NCBI GenBank assembly: GCA_002270295.1
Contig: NISF01000007.1
Span: forward strand, 62,540-126,539
Direction of reading: 5' to 3'
DNA length: 64,000 nucleotides
DNA from: Enterobacter sp. 10-1
GTDB lineage: Bacteria > Pseudomonadota > Gammaproteobacteria > Enterobacterales > Enterobacteriaceae
Below, one piece after another: positions 1 to 10,070 of the stretch. The notes below the pieces were generated by a model. It saw only the letters and a list, made by a program, of their open reading frames with translations, was not told the DNA's origin and did no database searches. The translations under genes were made by a program, and so were the position numbers. Each line of letters begins with the position of its first letter. Positions within the stretch are counted from its first letter, which is position 1.

Positions 1-136
1 CGGGTAAACGAACAACGACATCCTGATTATCGGGAGTGTCAGGTGAGCCAGAGGAAGAAGATGAAGAACTATTATCGCAGCCGCTAAGTAAAACCAACGA
101 GCCAAGGAATAGGGCATTACAGGTATATCTGAGCAT
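1..136 (-). CDS. pulA: Pullulanase lipoprotein PulA, N-terminal fragment
   Basis: The minus-strand reading frame starting with ATG at 136 runs open to the window edge and encodes the first 45 residues of a secreted lipoprotein. It begins MLRYTCNALFLGSLVLLSGC, a basic and hydrophobic signal ending in the lipobox LSGC, so signal peptidase II would cleave before the Cys. A serine run (DNSSSSSSS) and a Pro/Asp-rich linker follow, as at the N-terminus of Klebsiella pullulanase. Pullulanase cleaves alpha-1,6 links in pullulan and branched maltodextrins and is the substrate of the PulC-O secretion machine encoded divergently next door. The rest of the gene is outside the window; the identity rests on the signal region and on the neighbouring operon. 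Confidence 0.88.
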   Translation of the reverse strand, partial: MLRYTCNALFLGSLVLLSGCDNSSSSSSSGSPDTPDNQDVVVRLP

Positions 137-426
137 TCGATAGTCCCTAATATGCTTAATAAATTATGAAAGGTAAGAGAAGATGTTTATCTGTAAAGCG
201 CCGGCAATTAGATATTTTTGCTTTCAGCGATTCAATCATCCATTAACAATTAATGGGGGGGCGTAGGCGGCCGGGGGAGTAAAAATAAAAAGGGAATGAC
301 GACCCGGATAGCGAAACTCATTATGCTTTGCGGCGACTAATCAAGAATTTCGCAATAAAAGATCTAAATATAAAAAGCCACCCACCAATACAGGTAGGGA
401 AGCGATGCCGCCCCGGGGAAAACAGG
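137..426. promoter_or_regulatory. Divergent pulA/pulC control region with MalT-box-like sites
   Basis: This 290-bp gene-free stretch lies between divergent pulA and pulC. In Klebsiella both pul operons are activated by MalT with maltotriose, and MalT boxes follow GGGGA(T/G)GAGG. Seen here: GGGGCGTAGG at 258-267 and GGGAATGACG at 292-301 on the plus strand, each 8/10 to the consensus, and a GGATGA core on the minus strand near 236-241. A G-rich run sits at 255-278. The spacing of the sites and the promoters themselves were not resolved, so the MalT assignment leans on knowledge of the locus as well as on these imperfect matches. Confidence 0.5.
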
Positions 427-1296
427 ATGAGAAAAAGAATTAAAATACCTTTTTCTGTGATGAGGTTAACACTAACAAATAAAACAATAATTAACAATAC
501 TCCTCATATTGTGATGTTCGTCATATTATTACTTATCGCTCAGCAGCTCGCCAAATTAAGCTGGCGGATTATATTCCCTGTAGATCCTGCGGCTATGGCG
601 ATTAACGCCGCGACGGTTTTCGCTCCCCCGATCGCTATTCGACAAACGGAATTAGCGCCGTTTACGCTATTTGGCAGCGCGGAAAAAACGCCTCCGGCAT
701 CGGGCGTATCCACCGACGGTAAGAGCCTGGCCCAGGCGCCGCTTTCCGCCCTGAAGCTGCGGATCACCGGCCTGCTCGTCAGCAGCGATGCCGCGCGGTC
801 GATTGCCATCGTGGCAAAAGGGAATCAACAGGTTAGCCTGGGCGTTGGCGACAGCACGCCGGGTAACGAAGCCAAAATAGTCGCTATTCTCAACGATCGC
901 CTGATCGTTAACTACCGGGGCAGAAACGAAGCGATACCGCTCTTTGACGACGCCGCCGCGGGCGTGAAACCCGCCCTGACGCCGCCCGCGAAAGCGTGGG
1001 TTAAACAGCTGCGCGAACAGCCGCAAAATATTCTCAACTATCTCAATATTTCCCCGATTATGGTTAATGAGCAGCTCAGCGGATATCGACTCAATCCGGG
1101 AAAAGACCCCACTCTTTTTCGTCAGTCCGGCTTACATGAAAACGATCTGGCGGTCGCCATGAATGGCCTCGATCTTCGCGATCGGCAGCAGGCTCAGCAA
1201 GCATTAAAACAGCTCCCCGAGCTCAGCGAAATAACGCTGACCGTCGAACGCGATGGTCAGCGGCAGGATATCTATTTAGCCTTGAGGGATGAATAA
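427..1296 (+). CDS. pulC: Type II secretion inner-membrane protein PulC (GspC)
   Basis: PulC links the inner-membrane platform to the outer-membrane secretin of the pullulanase type II secretion system. From the chosen ATG at 427 it has 289 residues: a short basic N-terminus, one membrane helix (IVMFVILLLIAQQLAKLSW, about residues 23-41), a Pro/Ala-rich periplasmic linker, the homology region (starting LKLRITGLLVSSD) that contacts the secretin N0 domain, and a C-terminal PDZ-like domain (SPIMVNEQLSGYRLNPG to the end). The frame stays open upstream to a TTG at 328, but the residues added there are atypical; ATG 460 is another possible start. It is the first gene of the operon, and pulD begins directly after its stop codon. 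Confidence 0.9.
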   Translation: MRKRIKIPFSVMRLTLTNKTIINNTPHIVMFVILLLIAQQLAKLSWRIIFPVDPAAMAINAATVFAPPIAIRQTELAPFTLFGSAEKTPPASGVSTDGKSLAQAPLSALKLRITGLLVSSDAARSIAIVAKGNQQVSLGVGDSTPGNEAKIVAILNDRLIVNYRGRNEAIPLFDDAAAGVKPALTPPAKAWVKQLREQPQNILNYLNISPIMVNEQLSGYRLNPGKDPTLFRQSGLHENDLAVAMNGLDLRDRQQAQQALKQLPELSEITLTVERDGQRQDIYLALRDE

Positions 1297-3279
1297 TTGC
1301 GCAGAACCATAAATTTCCGTCTGCTTTTCACGCTGCTGATGATATTCAGCACGCTGTTATTCAAACCCGCCGGCGCAGAAGAATTCTCCGCCAGCTTCAA
1401 GGGCACCGATATTCAGGAATTTATTAATACCGTCAGCAAAAACCTCAATAAGACGGTCATTATCGACCCCAGCGTACGCGGCACAATTACCGTTCGCAGC
1501 TACGATATGCTCAATGAAGAACAATATTATCAGTTCTTCCTCAGCGTCCTCGACGTCTACGGTTTTGCGGTTATCAATATGAATAATGGCGTACTGAAGG
1601 TCGTGCGTTCAAAAGATGCCAAAACCGCGGCGGTCCCGGTCGCCAGCGACGCCTCGCCGGGCGAGGGCGATGAGGTGGTTACCCGGGTGGTACCGCTGAC
1701 CAACGTGGCCGCCCGCGATCTCGCGCCGCTGCTGCGACAGCTCAATGACAACGCCGGGGCCGGCAGCGTGGTGCACTACGAGCCGTCCAACGTGCTGCTG
1801 ATGACCGGACGCGCGGCGGTGATTAAGCGCCTGCTGACCATCGTCGAGCGCGTTGATAACGCCGGCGATCGCAGCGTGGTGACGGTCCCGCTCTCCTGGG
1901 CCTCCGCCGCCGACGTGGTCAAGCTGGTGAATGAGCTGAACAAAGACACCAGCAAATCCGCGCTCCCCGGTTCGATGGTGGCGAACGTGGTCGCCGACGA
2001 GCGGACCAATTCGGTGCTGGTGAGCGGCGAACCGAACTCCCGCCAGCGCATCATCACCATGATCAGGCAGCTCGACCGCCAGCAGGCGGTACAGGGAAAC
2101 ACCAAGGTTATCTACCTCAAGTATGCCAAAGCCGCCGATCTGGTGGAGGTGCTAACCGGCATCAGCAGCAGCATGCAGAGCGAAAAGCAGAGCGCGAAGC
2201 CGGTGGCGGCGCTGGATAAAAACATCATCATCAAAGCCCACGGCCAGACCAACGCGCTGATCGTGACCGCCGCCCCGGACGTCATGAACGACCTCGAGCG
2301 GGTCATCGCTCAGCTGGATATTCGCCGTCCGCAGGTGCTGGTTGAAGCCATTATTGCCGAGGTTCAGGACGCCGACGGCCTCAATCTGGGCGTACAGTGG
2401 GCCAACAAAAACGCCGGCATGACCCAGTTCAACAACAGCGGGCTGCCGATCTCAACGGCCATTGCCGGCGCCAACCAGTACAACAAAGACGGCACGGTCA
2501 CCAGCTCGCTCGCCAGCGCGCTAAGCTCCTTTAACGGCATCGCCGCCGGGTTCTATCAGGGGAACTGGGCGATGCTGCTCACCGCCCTCTCCAGCAGCAG
2601 CAAAAACGATATTCTCGCCACCCCCAGCATCGTCACCCTCGACAACATGGAGGCGACCTTTAACGTCGGCCAGGAGGTTCCGGTGCTCAGCGGCTCGCAG
2701 ACCACCTCCGGCGATAACATCTTCAATACCGTCGAACGAAAAACCGTCGGCATCAAGCTGAAGGTCAAGCCGCAGATTAACGAAGGGGACTCGGTGCTGC
2801 TGGAAATTGAGCAGGAGGTTTCCAGCGTCGCCGACTCCGCCTCCAGCACCAGCTCGGATTTAGGCGCGACCTTCAACACCCGCACGGTTAACAACGCGGT
2901 GCTGGTCGGCAGCGGCGAAACCGTCGTCGTGGGCGGGCTGCTGGACAAAAGCGTCACCGACTCCGCCGACAAGGTCCCGCTGCTCGGCGATATTCCGCTG
3001 ATTGGCGCCCTGTTCCGCTCCACCAGCAAAAAGGTTTCCAAACGCAACCTGATGCTGTTTATCCGGCCGACCATTATTCGCGATCGCGATGGCTACCGGC
3101 AGGCCTCCTCGGGCCAGTACGCCGCCTTTAACGACGCGCAAACCAAACAGCGCGGCAAAGACGGCACGGAAGCGTCGCTGAACGATGACCTGCTGCATAT
3201 CTACCCCCAGCAGGATACCGCCGCGTTTCGTCGGATCGGCGCCGCCATCGATGCCTTCAACCTGGGAGGCAAACCATGA
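1297..3279 (+). CDS. pulD: Type II secretion outer-membrane secretin PulD (GspD)
   Basis: This is the secretin, a multimeric outer-membrane channel through which folded pullulanase leaves the cell. The 660 residues carry a cleavable signal ending near KPAGA/EEF, then N0 ([18 protein letters not shown]), the N1-N3 ring domains, the Gly-rich secretin core ([38 protein letters not shown]) and a C-terminal S-domain that normally binds a pilotin lipoprotein. From the N0 domain onward it closely matches K. oxytoca PulD as I remember it; the signal peptide differs. The start is a TTG immediately after the pulC stop, supported by GAGGG about 9 bases upstream. No pulS pilotin gene lies downstream of pulO, so the pilotin must be encoded outside this window. 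Confidence 0.97.
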   Translation: MRRTINFRLLFTLLMIFSTLLFKPAGAEEFSASFKGTDIQEFINTVSKNLNKTVIIDPSVRGTITVRSYDMLNEEQYYQFFLSVLDVYGFAVINMNNGVLKVVRSKDAKTAAVPVASDASPGEGDEVVTRVVPLTNVAARDLAPLLRQLNDNAGAGSVVHYEPSNVLLMTGRAAVIKRLLTIVERVDNAGDRSVVTVPLSWASAADVVKLVNELNKDTSKSALPGSMVANVVADERTNSVLVSGEPNSRQRIITMIRQLDRQQAVQGNTKVIYLKYAKAADLVEVLTGISSSMQSEKQSAKPVAALDKNIIIKAHGQTNALIVTAAPDVMNDLERVIAQLDIRRPQVLVEAIIAEVQDADGLNLGVQWANKNAGMTQFNNSGLPISTAIAGANQYNKDGTVTSSLASALSSFNGIAAGFYQGNWAMLLTALSSSSKNDILATPSIVTLDNMEATFNVGQEVPVLSGSQTTSGDNIFNTVERKTVGIKLKVKPQINEGDSVLLEIEQEVSSVADSASSTSSDLGATFNTRTVNNAVLVGSGETVVVGGLLDKSVTDSADKVPLLGDIPLIGALFRSTSKKVSKRNLMLFIRPTIIRDRDGYRQASSGQYAAFNDAQTKQRGKDGTEASLNDDLLHIYPQQDTAAFRRIGAAIDAFNLGGKP

Positions 3280-4802
3280 CGCCAGCGGCGGAACGCCGCC
3301 CGCTGCTGCCTTTCGTCTATGCCCGCGCCCACGGCATTATCCTGCTGAGCGATGGCGCGACCTGCGCCGTCCGCTGCCTCGCCGACGCCCCGACGGCGGC
3401 GCTGCTTGAGGCGCGCCGGGTGGCGGATATGCCGATCGAGGTCCAGCGGCTGGCCGCCGATGAGTTCGAGAAGCTGCTGGTGCTCAGCTATCAGCGTGAT
3501 TCGGCGGAAGCCCGGCGCATGATGGCCGATATCGGCAATGAGCTGGATTTATACACCCTCGCCGACGAGCTGCCCGACACCGACGATCTGCTGGATAGCG
3601 AGGACGATGCGCCCATTATCCGCCTGATCAACGCCATGCTGACGGAGGCCATCAAAGAAAAGGCCTCGGATATTCATATCGAAACCTACGAGCGCCACCT
3701 GCAGATCCGCTTTCGCGTTGATGGCGTCCTGCGGGAGATCCTCCGCCCACAGCGTCGGCTTGCGGCCCTGCTTATTTCGCGCATTAAGGTGATGGCCAAC
3801 CTCGATATCGCGGAAAAGCGCATTCCGCAGGATGGCCGCATGGCGCTGCGTATCGGCGGACGCGCCGTTGACGTGCGCGTCTCGACGCTGCCCTCCGGCC
3901 ACGGCGAGCGCGTGGTGCTGCGCCTGCTGGATAAAAACAGCGTCAACCTCGACCTGCTGACCCTCGGCATGCCGCCCGCGCTCCTGCAGCAGGTCGATGA
4001 ACTGATGGCCCGCCCGCACGGCATCATTCTGGTCACCGGCCCTACCGGTTCGGGCAAAAGCACCACCCTGTACGCCGCCCTCAGCCGCCTCGACGCTCGC
4101 GAGCGCAATATTATGACTATTGAAGATCCCGTCGAATACGAGCTGGAGGGCATCGGCCAGACGCAGGTCAACGCCAGGGTGGAGATGACCTTCGCCCGCG
4201 GGCTGCGCGCCATTTTGCGTCAGGACCCTGACGTGGTGCTGGTGGGCGAGATCCGCGACAGCGAGACGGCGCAGATTGCCGTCCAGGCCTCCCTGACCGG
4301 GCACCTGGTGCTCTCCACGCTGCATACCAACAGCGCGCTGGGGGCGATCTCGCGCCTGCAGGATATGGGCGTGGAGCCATTTCTGCTGTCAACCTCGCTG
4401 CTGGCGGTGATGTCGCAGCGCCTGGTGCGCCGGCTCTGCCCGCACTGCCGTCGACCGGGGCAGGCGGATGCGCAAACGGCGAAACGGATGGGCGTCCCGA
4501 CCGGTACCGCCATGTGGCACGCCGAGGGCTGCGGGGAGTGCGGCTTCACCGGCTATCGCGGGCGCACCGGGATCCACGAGCTGCTGCGGGTCGACGATCG
4601 GGTGCGGATGGCAATCCACCGCGGAGAAAACGAATTAACGCTGGGCCAGCGGCTGGGGACGGACTATATCACCCTCCGCCACGCCGGGCTGGAGAAGGTG
4701 CTGAGCGGCATCACCAGCTGGGAAGAGGTGGTCAGGGTGACCGAGCAGCAAACGGCACAGGGGGAGCAGGATGGCCATTTTTCGCTACCAGGCGCTCGAT
4801 GA
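3276..4802 (+). CDS. pulE: Type II secretion assembly ATPase PulE (GspE)
   Basis: PulE is the cytoplasmic hexameric ATPase that powers pseudopilus assembly. The 508-residue product has an N1E/N2E region that binds PulL, a Walker A motif GPTGSGKST near residue 256, Asp and His boxes, the Walker B sequence [12 protein letters not shown] near residue 320, and a tetracysteine zinc module (CPHC near residue 387, CGEC near residue 418) typical of GspE proteins. The ATG overlaps the pulD stop by four bases (ATGA), indicating translational coupling. The C-terminus runs 32 bp into pulF in another frame. Confidence 0.97.
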   Translation: MTPAAERRPLLPFVYARAHGIILLSDGATCAVRCLADAPTAALLEARRVADMPIEVQRLAADEFEKLLVLSYQRDSAEARRMMADIGNELDLYTLADELPDTDDLLDSEDDAPIIRLINAMLTEAIKEKASDIHIETYERHLQIRFRVDGVLREILRPQRRLAALLISRIKVMANLDIAEKRIPQDGRMALRIGGRAVDVRVSTLPSGHGERVVLRLLDKNSVNLDLLTLGMPPALLQQVDELMARPHGIILVTGPTGSGKSTTLYAALSRLDARERNIMTIEDPVEYELEGIGQTQVNARVEMTFARGLRAILRQDPDVVLVGEIRDSETAQIAVQASLTGHLVLSTLHTNSALGAISRLQDMGVEPFLLSTSLLAVMSQRLVRRLCPHCRRPGQADAQTAKRMGVPTGTAMWHAEGCGECGFTGYRGRTGIHELLRVDDRVRMAIHRGENELTLGQRLGTDYITLRHAGLEKVLSGITSWEEVVRVTEQQTAQGEQDGHFSLPGAR

Positions 4803-5985
4803 ACGCGGCAGGACGCAGCGCGGCGTACAGCAGGCGGACTCCGCCCGCCACGCCCGCCAGCTGCTGCGGGAAAAGGGCTGGCTGCCCGTTGAGATCAAGG
4901 CCGCTGAAGGCCCCGCGCGCGGCGGCGGGCGTTCGCTGCTGACGCGACGCACCGGCGCCGGCGACCTCGCCCTGCTCACCCGGCAGCTGGCGACGCTGGT
5001 AGCGGCGGCAATCCCGTTGGAAAAAGCGCTGGATGCCGTGGCGCAGCAGTGCGAAAAAGCGCACCTGAAAACCCTGATGGCCGGGGTGCGCGGCAAGGTG
5101 CTGGAAGGACATACCCTGGCGGAGGCCATGCGCGGCTATCCGGCCTGCTTCGATCGGCTGTATTGCGCGATGGTCGCCGCGGGCGAAACCTCCGGGCACC
5201 TTGCCGGCGTGCTTAACCGGCTGGCGGACTATACCGAACAGCGCCAGCAGCTTCGCGCCCGCCTGCTGCAGGCCATGATCTACCCCATCGTTCTGACCCT
5301 GGTCGCCATCAGCGTGATCGCCATTTTGCTCTCCACGGTGGTGCCGAAGGTCGTCGATCAGTTCGTCCATCTCAAGCAGGCCCTGCCGTTTTCCACCCGC
5401 CTGCTGATGACCATGAGCGATATCGTCAGAGGCGCCGGGCCCTGGCTACTGCTGGCGCTGCTGGCGGGCGGGCTGCTGCTTCATTACGCCCTGCGCCAGC
5501 CCGCGCGGCGGCTCATCTGGCATAGACAGCTGCTGCGCCTGCCGCTGATTGGCCGGGTGGCCCGCAGCATCAACAGCGCTCGCTACGCCCGCACCCTCAG
5601 CATTCTTAACGCCAGCGCCGTCCCGCTGCTGCCGTCGATGCGCATCAGCGCGGAGGTGTTAAGCAACACCTGGGCGCGCCGCCAGCTGGAAACCGCCGCG
5701 GAGTCGGTGCGCGAAGGGAGCAGCCTGCACCGCGCCCTCGAAACCACCGCCCTTTTCCCGCCGATGATGCGCTACATGGTTGCCAGCGGCGAACAGAGCG
5801 GCGAGCTCAACGGCATGCTCGAACGCGCCGCCGATAACCAGGACCGCGAGCTGAGCGCGCAAATTCAGATGGCGCTCAGCCTGTTTGAGCCGCTGCTGGT
5901 GGTGGCGATGGCCGGCATGGTGCTGTTTATCGTGCTGGCCATTCTGCAGCCGATCCTGCAGCTCAACACCCTTATGAGTATGTAA
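4771..5985 (+). CDS. pulF: Type II secretion inner-membrane platform protein PulF (GspF)
   Basis: PulF is the polytopic platform protein that couples ATPase motion to pseudopilin extrusion. Its 404 residues show the duplicated T2SSF domain: a first cytoplasmic half beginning [20 protein letters not shown], membrane helices around residues 170-192 ([20 protein letters not shown]) and 220-240, a second repeat beginning [17 protein letters not shown], and a C-terminal helix ([19 protein letters not shown]). The length is usual for GspF. The ATG at 4771 lies inside the end of pulE. HofC, encoded at 57551-58756, is its paralogue in the pilus system. Confidence 0.96.
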   Translation: MAIFRYQALDERGRTQRGVQQADSARHARQLLREKGWLPVEIKAAEGPARGGGRSLLTRRTGAGDLALLTRQLATLVAAAIPLEKALDAVAQQCEKAHLKTLMAGVRGKVLEGHTLAEAMRGYPACFDRLYCAMVAAGETSGHLAGVLNRLADYTEQRQQLRARLLQAMIYPIVLTLVAISVIAILLSTVVPKVVDQFVHLKQALPFSTRLLMTMSDIVRGAGPWLLLALLAGGLLLHYALRQPARRLIWHRQLLRLPLIGRVARSINSARYARTLSILNASAVPLLPSMRISAEVLSNTWARRQLETAAESVREGSSLHRALETTALFPPMMRYMVASGEQSGELNGMLERAADNQDRELSAQIQMALSLFEPLLVVAMAGMVLFIVLAILQPILQLNTLMSM

Positions 5986-6005
5986 TTGTCTTAATGGAGA
6001 AAAAT

Positions 6006-6428
6006 ATGCAACGACAGCGTGGATTCACCCTACTGGAAATTATGGTGGTGATTGTCATCCTCGGTATTCTTGCCAGCCTGGTGGTACCTAACCTGATGGG
6101 CAATAAAGAAAAAGCGGACCGGCAAAAGGTGGTCAGCGATCTGGTGGCGCTGGAAGGCGCGCTGGATATGTACAAGCTGGATAACAGCCGCTATCCCAAC
6201 ACCGAGCAGGGGCTCGCGGCGCTGGTCAGCCGTCCCACCGCCGAGCCGCTGGCGCGTAACTATCCGGAAGGCGGCTATATCCGCCGTCTGCCGCAGGACC
6301 CGTGGGGCAACGACTATCAGCTGCTCAGCCCCGGCCAGCACGGCCAGGTCGACGTCTTTAGCGTTGGGCCGGACGGCATGCCGGACACCAACGACGATCT
6401 CGGCAACTGGAATATCGGGAAAAAATAG
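6006..6428 (+). CDS. pulG: Major pseudopilin PulG (GspG)
   Basis: PulG is the main subunit of the periplasmic pseudopilus. The 140-residue precursor starts MQRQRG with FTLLEIMVV after the prepilin peptidase site, giving cleavage after Gly6 by PulO, a Glu at position 5 of the mature protein and an N-terminal hydrophobic helix. The C-terminal loop GPDGMPDTNDDLGNW has the acidic pattern of the calcium site in GspG proteins. ATG 6006 is preferred to the in-frame ATG at 5994 because GGAG lies six bases before it and it gives a standard leader peptide. The sequence is close to K. oxytoca PulG. Confidence 0.97.
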   Translation: MQRQRGFTLLEIMVVIVILGILASLVVPNLMGNKEKADRQKVVSDLVALEGALDMYKLDNSRYPNTEQGLAALVSRPTAEPLARNYPEGGYIRRLPQDPWGNDYQLLSPGQHGQVDVFSVGPDGMPDTNDDLGNWNIGKK

Positions 6429-6946
6429 TGCAACAGCGCGGCTTCACGCTACTGGAGATGATGCTCATTTTGCTGCTGATGGGCGTTAGCGCGGGCATGG
6501 TGATGCTGGCGTTTCCGCCATCGCGCGAGGATGACGCGGCGCAGACCCGCGATCGCTTTGAGACGCAGCTGCGCTTTATCCGCGATCGCGGGCTGCAAAC
6601 CGGCCAGTTCTTCGGTATCTCGATTCACCCCGACCGCTGGCAGTTTATGCGGCTGCAGTCCGCAGACGAGAACGGCAGAGCCGGAGAAGCGGACGGCGGC
6701 GAGGAGAGTCCCCGCTGGCAGCCGCTGCAGATCGCTCGCCTCGCCACCTCGGGCAGCGCCGCCCCGGAACCGCTGGCGCTGAGCTTTCCCGATGGCGCCG
6801 CCTGGACGCCGGGCGAACAGCCCGACGTTCTGCTGTTCCCCGGCGGGGAAGTGACGCCCTTTCAGCTGCGCATCGGCAGCGGGCAGGCGCTGAACGTTGA
6901 TGCTCGCGGCGACATTCAGCCGGCGCAGCGGGAGGAGAGTCCATGA
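6428..6946 (+). CDS. pulH: Minor pseudopilin PulH (GspH)
   Basis: This is a minor pseudopilin of the pseudopilus. The product of 172 residues begins with a type IV prepilin leader, MQQRG followed by FTLLEMMLILLLMGVSAGMV, with Glu5 of the mature helix present. The globular domain is variable and carries a Gly/Glu-rich loop (ADENGRAGEADGGEE), in keeping with GspH. The initiator is GTG at 6428, sharing one base with the pulG stop codon. Identification rests on the leader and on the fixed GspG-H-I-J-K order. Confidence 0.92.
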   Translation: MQQRGFTLLEMMLILLLMGVSAGMVMLAFPPSREDDAAQTRDRFETQLRFIRDRGLQTGQFFGISIHPDRWQFMRLQSADENGRAGEADGGEESPRWQPLQIARLATSGSAAPEPLALSFPDGAAWTPGEQPDVLLFPGGEVTPFQLRIGSGQALNVDARGDIQPAQREESP

Positions 6947-7308
6947 AATCACAATCCGGGATGACGCTTATCGAAGTCATGGTCGCGCTGGTGGTCTTCG
7001 CCCTCGCCGGGCTGTCCGTGATGCAGGCAACGCTGCAGCAGACCCGCCACCTCGGGCGAATGGAGGAGAAAACCCTCGCCGGGTGGCTTGCCGACAATCA
7101 GCTAATCCAGCTGAAGCTGGAAAACCGCTGGCCGGCGCTGAGCCCCTCGGAAACGACGGTCCAGGCGGCAGGCGGCAGCTGGCACATCCGCTGGCAGGGC
7201 GTCGAAACGGAGCTCCCGCAGCTGCGGGCGCTGGACGTCGAGGTCCGCCATGATAAAAGCGATAAGGCTCCGGTCTCTTCGCTGCGCACCTGGGTGACCC
7301 GGCCATGA
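6943..7308 (+). CDS. pulI: Minor pseudopilin PulI (GspI)
   Basis: PulI is a small minor pseudopilin of 121 residues that, with PulJ and PulK, forms the tip complex that initiates pseudopilus assembly. It starts MKSQSG with MTLIEVMVALVVFALAG after the cleavage site, with Glu5 present. A TWV near the C-terminus is typical of GspI. The ATG overlaps the pulH stop by four bases (ATGA). It is the usual GspI length. Confidence 0.94.
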   Translation: MKSQSGMTLIEVMVALVVFALAGLSVMQATLQQTRHLGRMEEKTLAGWLADNQLIQLKLENRWPALSPSETTVQAAGGSWHIRWQGVETELPQLRALDVEVRHDKSDKAPVSSLRTWVTRP

Positions 7309-7904
7309 AGAATGGCACCATGCGCGGCTTTACCCTCGTTGAAATGCTGCTGGCGCTGGCGATCCTCGCCGCGCTGAGCGTGGCGGCGATCGGCGTACTG
7401 CAAAACGTCATTCGCGCGGATACGCTCACCAAAGAAAAAGCGCAGCAGATCCAGGCGCTGCAGCAGACCTTTAGCCAGATGGCCGCCGACTTCAACCAGA
7501 TCGTTCCCCGCCGCGGGCGCAACGACGACGCCCTGTTCTCTGCCGGGCGCTTCCTGCTGGGCAGCGACGACTGGGCGATAGCCTTTAGCCGCAGCGGCTG
7601 GCCAAACCCGATGGGCATTTTGCCGCGCTCAGAGATCCAGAGCGTCAGCTACCGCCTGCGCCAGCAGCAGCTGGAGCGTCTGAGCTATGACCAGCAGGAC
7701 CCGCTCACCGGCAGCCGGCCGACGACCTGGGTCCTGCAGCGCGACGTCCAGGCGTTCCGCCTGCGCTTTTACGCCAGCGGCCGCTGGCAGGATCGCTGGG
7801 AGTCCGCGCAAAATCTGCCGCAGGCGCTTGAAGTCACCTTAACGCTGAAGGGCTACGGCGACATCACGCGCCTGTTTTTGCTTGCCCCCGGAGACCAGCC
7901 GTGA
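7305..7904 (+). CDS. pulJ: Minor pseudopilin PulJ (GspJ)
   Basis: PulJ is a tip-complex minor pseudopilin of 199 residues. The leader is longer than its neighbours, MKNGTMRG followed by FTLVEMLLALAILAALSV, with Glu5 of the mature protein. An internal ATG six codons in would also give a working leader. The globular part contains GRNDDALFSAGRFLLG and a conserved WVLQRDVQAFRLRFY segment matching GspJ. It overlaps pulI by four bases and pulK by four bases. Confidence 0.93.
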   Translation: MKNGTMRGFTLVEMLLALAILAALSVAAIGVLQNVIRADTLTKEKAQQIQALQQTFSQMAADFNQIVPRRGRNDDALFSAGRFLLGSDDWAIAFSRSGWPNPMGILPRSEIQSVSYRLRQQQLERLSYDQQDPLTGSRPTTWVLQRDVQAFRLRFYASGRWQDRWESAQNLPQALEVTLTLKGYGDITRLFLLAPGDQP

Positions 7905-8881
7905 ACGGCCGACAGCGCGGCGTCGCGCTGCTGATGGTGCTGCTGATCCTCGCCCTGATGATGGTGCTGGCGAGCGCCATTACCGAAAGAACGGCGCGGA
8001 TGTACCAGCAAACGGCCACCACCCTCGATAACCTGCAGGCCAAATGGTACGCGCTGGGCGCGGAGACGATGGTCGCCGCCCTGCTGCAGCGCGACGCGCT
8101 TGATTCGCCGAATCAAACCCATCTGGCGCAAAACTGGGCCCAGCAGGGACGCCGCTTTACGCTCGCCGACGGTGAGATTTACGCCACTATTACCGACGAC
8201 CAGGCCTGTTTCAATCTGAACGCCATCAACCGCACCGCCGCCGATGAAAGCGAAGCGATCCCCGCCGCGGCGCGCGCCTTTACCCGTCTGCTGGAAAAGC
8301 TCGGCGCGGAGCCGCTGCGCGCCCTGCAGCTCACCGCCGCCCTGCGCGACTGGATCGATGCGGATAGTCAGCCGCTGCTTAACGGCGCGGAAGACGAGGT
8401 CTATATGGCGCAGTCCCCGGGCTACCTGACCGGCAACCAGAGTATCCAGGACCTCAGCGAGCTGCGCCTGCTCGCCGGGATGGACCCGGCGCTGTACCAG
8501 CGTCTGCTGCCCTACGTCTGCGCCCAGCCGAACGACGCCCTGCAGATCAATATCAATACCCTGAAGCCGGCGCAGGCCGCTCTGCTGGCGGCGCTGTTTC
8601 CCGCCGATCTGAGCATTCAGCAGGCGCGCCAGCTGCTGAGCGCCCGTCCGGCAAGCGGCTGGAACAGCGTTGCCGCGTTTTTAGCCCAGCAGGCGCTGCA
8701 GGACACCGACACCACCGCCGTACGCCCCTGGCTGACGGTCCATAGTGAACGCTTTGTCGCATCGTTCACCGTGGTCATGGGCAGCGCGCGCTATCAGCAG
8801 CGCAACCTCCTGCAGCTGGAGGGGCGCAGCTTCCGCGTTATCCAGCGACGTTATGGACTTTACAGAGTGGCCGATGAATAA
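7901..8881 (+). CDS. pulK: Minor pseudopilin PulK (GspK), tip subunit
   Basis: This is the large minor pseudopilin that caps the pseudopilus, 326 residues, usual for GspK. Its leader is MNGRQRG with VALLMVLLILALMMVLAS behind it; as in other GspK proteins the conserved Glu5 of the mature helix is missing (Leu-Met instead), a known family trait. A large alpha domain follows (DQACFNLNAINR, RDWIDADSQPLLNGAEDEVY). The start codon is GTG at 7901, overlapping the pulJ stop. Its end overlaps pulL by eight bases. Confidence 0.95.
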   Translation: MNGRQRGVALLMVLLILALMMVLASAITERTARMYQQTATTLDNLQAKWYALGAETMVAALLQRDALDSPNQTHLAQNWAQQGRRFTLADGEIYATITDDQACFNLNAINRTAADESEAIPAAARAFTRLLEKLGAEPLRALQLTAALRDWIDADSQPLLNGAEDEVYMAQSPGYLTGNQSIQDLSELRLLAGMDPALYQRLLPYVCAQPNDALQININTLKPAQAALLAALFPADLSIQQARQLLSARPASGWNSVAAFLAQQALQDTDTTAVRPWLTVHSERFVASFTVVMGSARYQQRNLLQLEGRSFRVIQRRYGLYRVADE

Positions 8882-10070
8882 CGATAAAACGCCGCCGCGC
8901 GCGGCGCTCATTTTGCGCCTTGGCGCCCCTGACCGGCCGATAGCCTGGCGCCTGCTCTCGCCCGGACAGCCGGAGAGAGCCGGCGCATGGTCTCCCGGTG
9001 ACGATGACCCGACGCTGCGCGAGCTGGCGGCGCGCTATCCCGCCTGGGTATTGGTTCCCGCCAGCGACTGCGCTTTTCACCGCGTGACGCTGCCCGCCGG
9101 CCTGCGCCAGCGCCCGCAGCAGATCCTGCCCTTCCTGCTCGAAGAGCAGCTGGCAACTGACGTCGAAGAGGTCCATTTTGCGCTGCTCCACCGGCAGAAA
9201 AATATCTGCCATGTCGCCGCCCTGCAGCGGCAAAAAATGCGCGAGTGGCTCGCCCGCTGCGACGAGCTGGGGCTGGAGGTCCTCGCCCTGACGCCGGATG
9301 TGCTGGCCCTCCCCTTCACCCCGGCCCGCTGGAGCGCGCTGCAGGTCGGCGAACAGTGGCTGATTCGCCACCAGGCCTGGGGCGGGATGGCGGCGGAAGC
9401 CGGCTGGCTGGCTGAGCTGCTTTCCCCCGGCGAGGAGCAGCCGCCGATCGACAGCTACTCTCCGCCCCCGCCGATCCCGGCGCCGTGGCGCGAACAGGCG
9501 GCGCAGGATTTACTCCAGCTGGCGGCGGCGGATCCGACGGCGCAGCGCATCTGCTTACGTCAGGGAGACTTTGCGCCGAAACGCCGCTGGCAGCCCGCCG
9601 GGCTGCGCTGGCGTCCGGCGATGGCCGCTGCCGCCGCGCTGGCGCTGCTGTGGGGCACCAACGCCGTGCTCGATCATCTGGCGCTCGGCCAGCGGGCAGC
9701 CGCGGCTCAGCAGGCCAGCCAGGGGTTTTATCGCCAGTGGTTTAAAACGGAGACCCGGGTGATTAATCCGCGCCTGCAGATGCAGCAGCATCTGCGCCAG
9801 CTTGAGCAGACGGCGGCGCACCCGCCGGCAGTCGTCACCATCGGCCTGGTGCAAAAAATCGTGGCCGAGACCCCGGGAGTTCGCCTGCGGGCATTGGCCT
9901 ATGATGGCGCGCGCAACGCCCTGCAGCTCGACGTTTCGGCGGTATCGCCGCGGGCGCTGGAGCAGTTCACTCTCCGGGCGCAGCCCCATTTTCGCGTACG
10001 AACCGGCGAAATGAAGCCGCGCGCGGATGGCATTGAAGGGCGTCTCTCCCTGGAGGGTAACGATGGATAG
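8874..10070 (+). CDS. pulL: Type II secretion inner-membrane protein PulL (GspL)
   Basis: PulL is a single-pass inner-membrane protein whose cytoplasmic actin-like domain recruits the PulE ATPase and whose periplasmic part pairs with PulM. From ATG 8874 it has 398 residues. The cytoplasmic part (WVLVPASDCAFHRVTLPAG, LPFLLEEQLATDVEEVHFA) is characteristic of GspL. A membrane helix (PAMAAAAALALLWGTNAVL) near residue 250 precedes a ferredoxin-like periplasmic domain (LRALAYDGARNALQLDVS). The frame is open further upstream to 8745, but that part lies inside pulK and has no ribosome site. Confidence 0.94.
   Translation: MNNDKTPPRAALILRLGAPDRPIAWRLLSPGQPERAGAWSPGDDDPTLRELAARYPAWVLVPASDCAFHRVTLPAGLRQRPQQILPFLLEEQLATDVEEVHFALLHRQKNICHVAALQRQKMREWLARCDELGLEVLALTPDVLALPFTPARWSALQVGEQWLIRHQAWGGMAAEAGWLAELLSPGEEQPPIDSYSPPPPIPAPWREQAAQDLLQLAAADPTAQRICLRQGDFAPKRRWQPAGLRWRPAMAAAAALALLWGTNAVLDHLALGQRAAAAQQASQGFYRQWFKTETRVINPRLQMQQHLRQLEQTAAHPPAVVTIGLVQKIVAETPGVRLRALAYDGARNALQLDVSAVSPRALEQFTLRAQPHFRVRTGEMKPRADGIEGRLSLEGNDG

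Noticed and set aside
404-442. Short 12-codon ATG frame overlapping the start of pulC, a possible leader peptide
   Set aside because: It has a GGGA-type sequence before it but is very short and overlaps the pulC start; there is no conservation evidence available.
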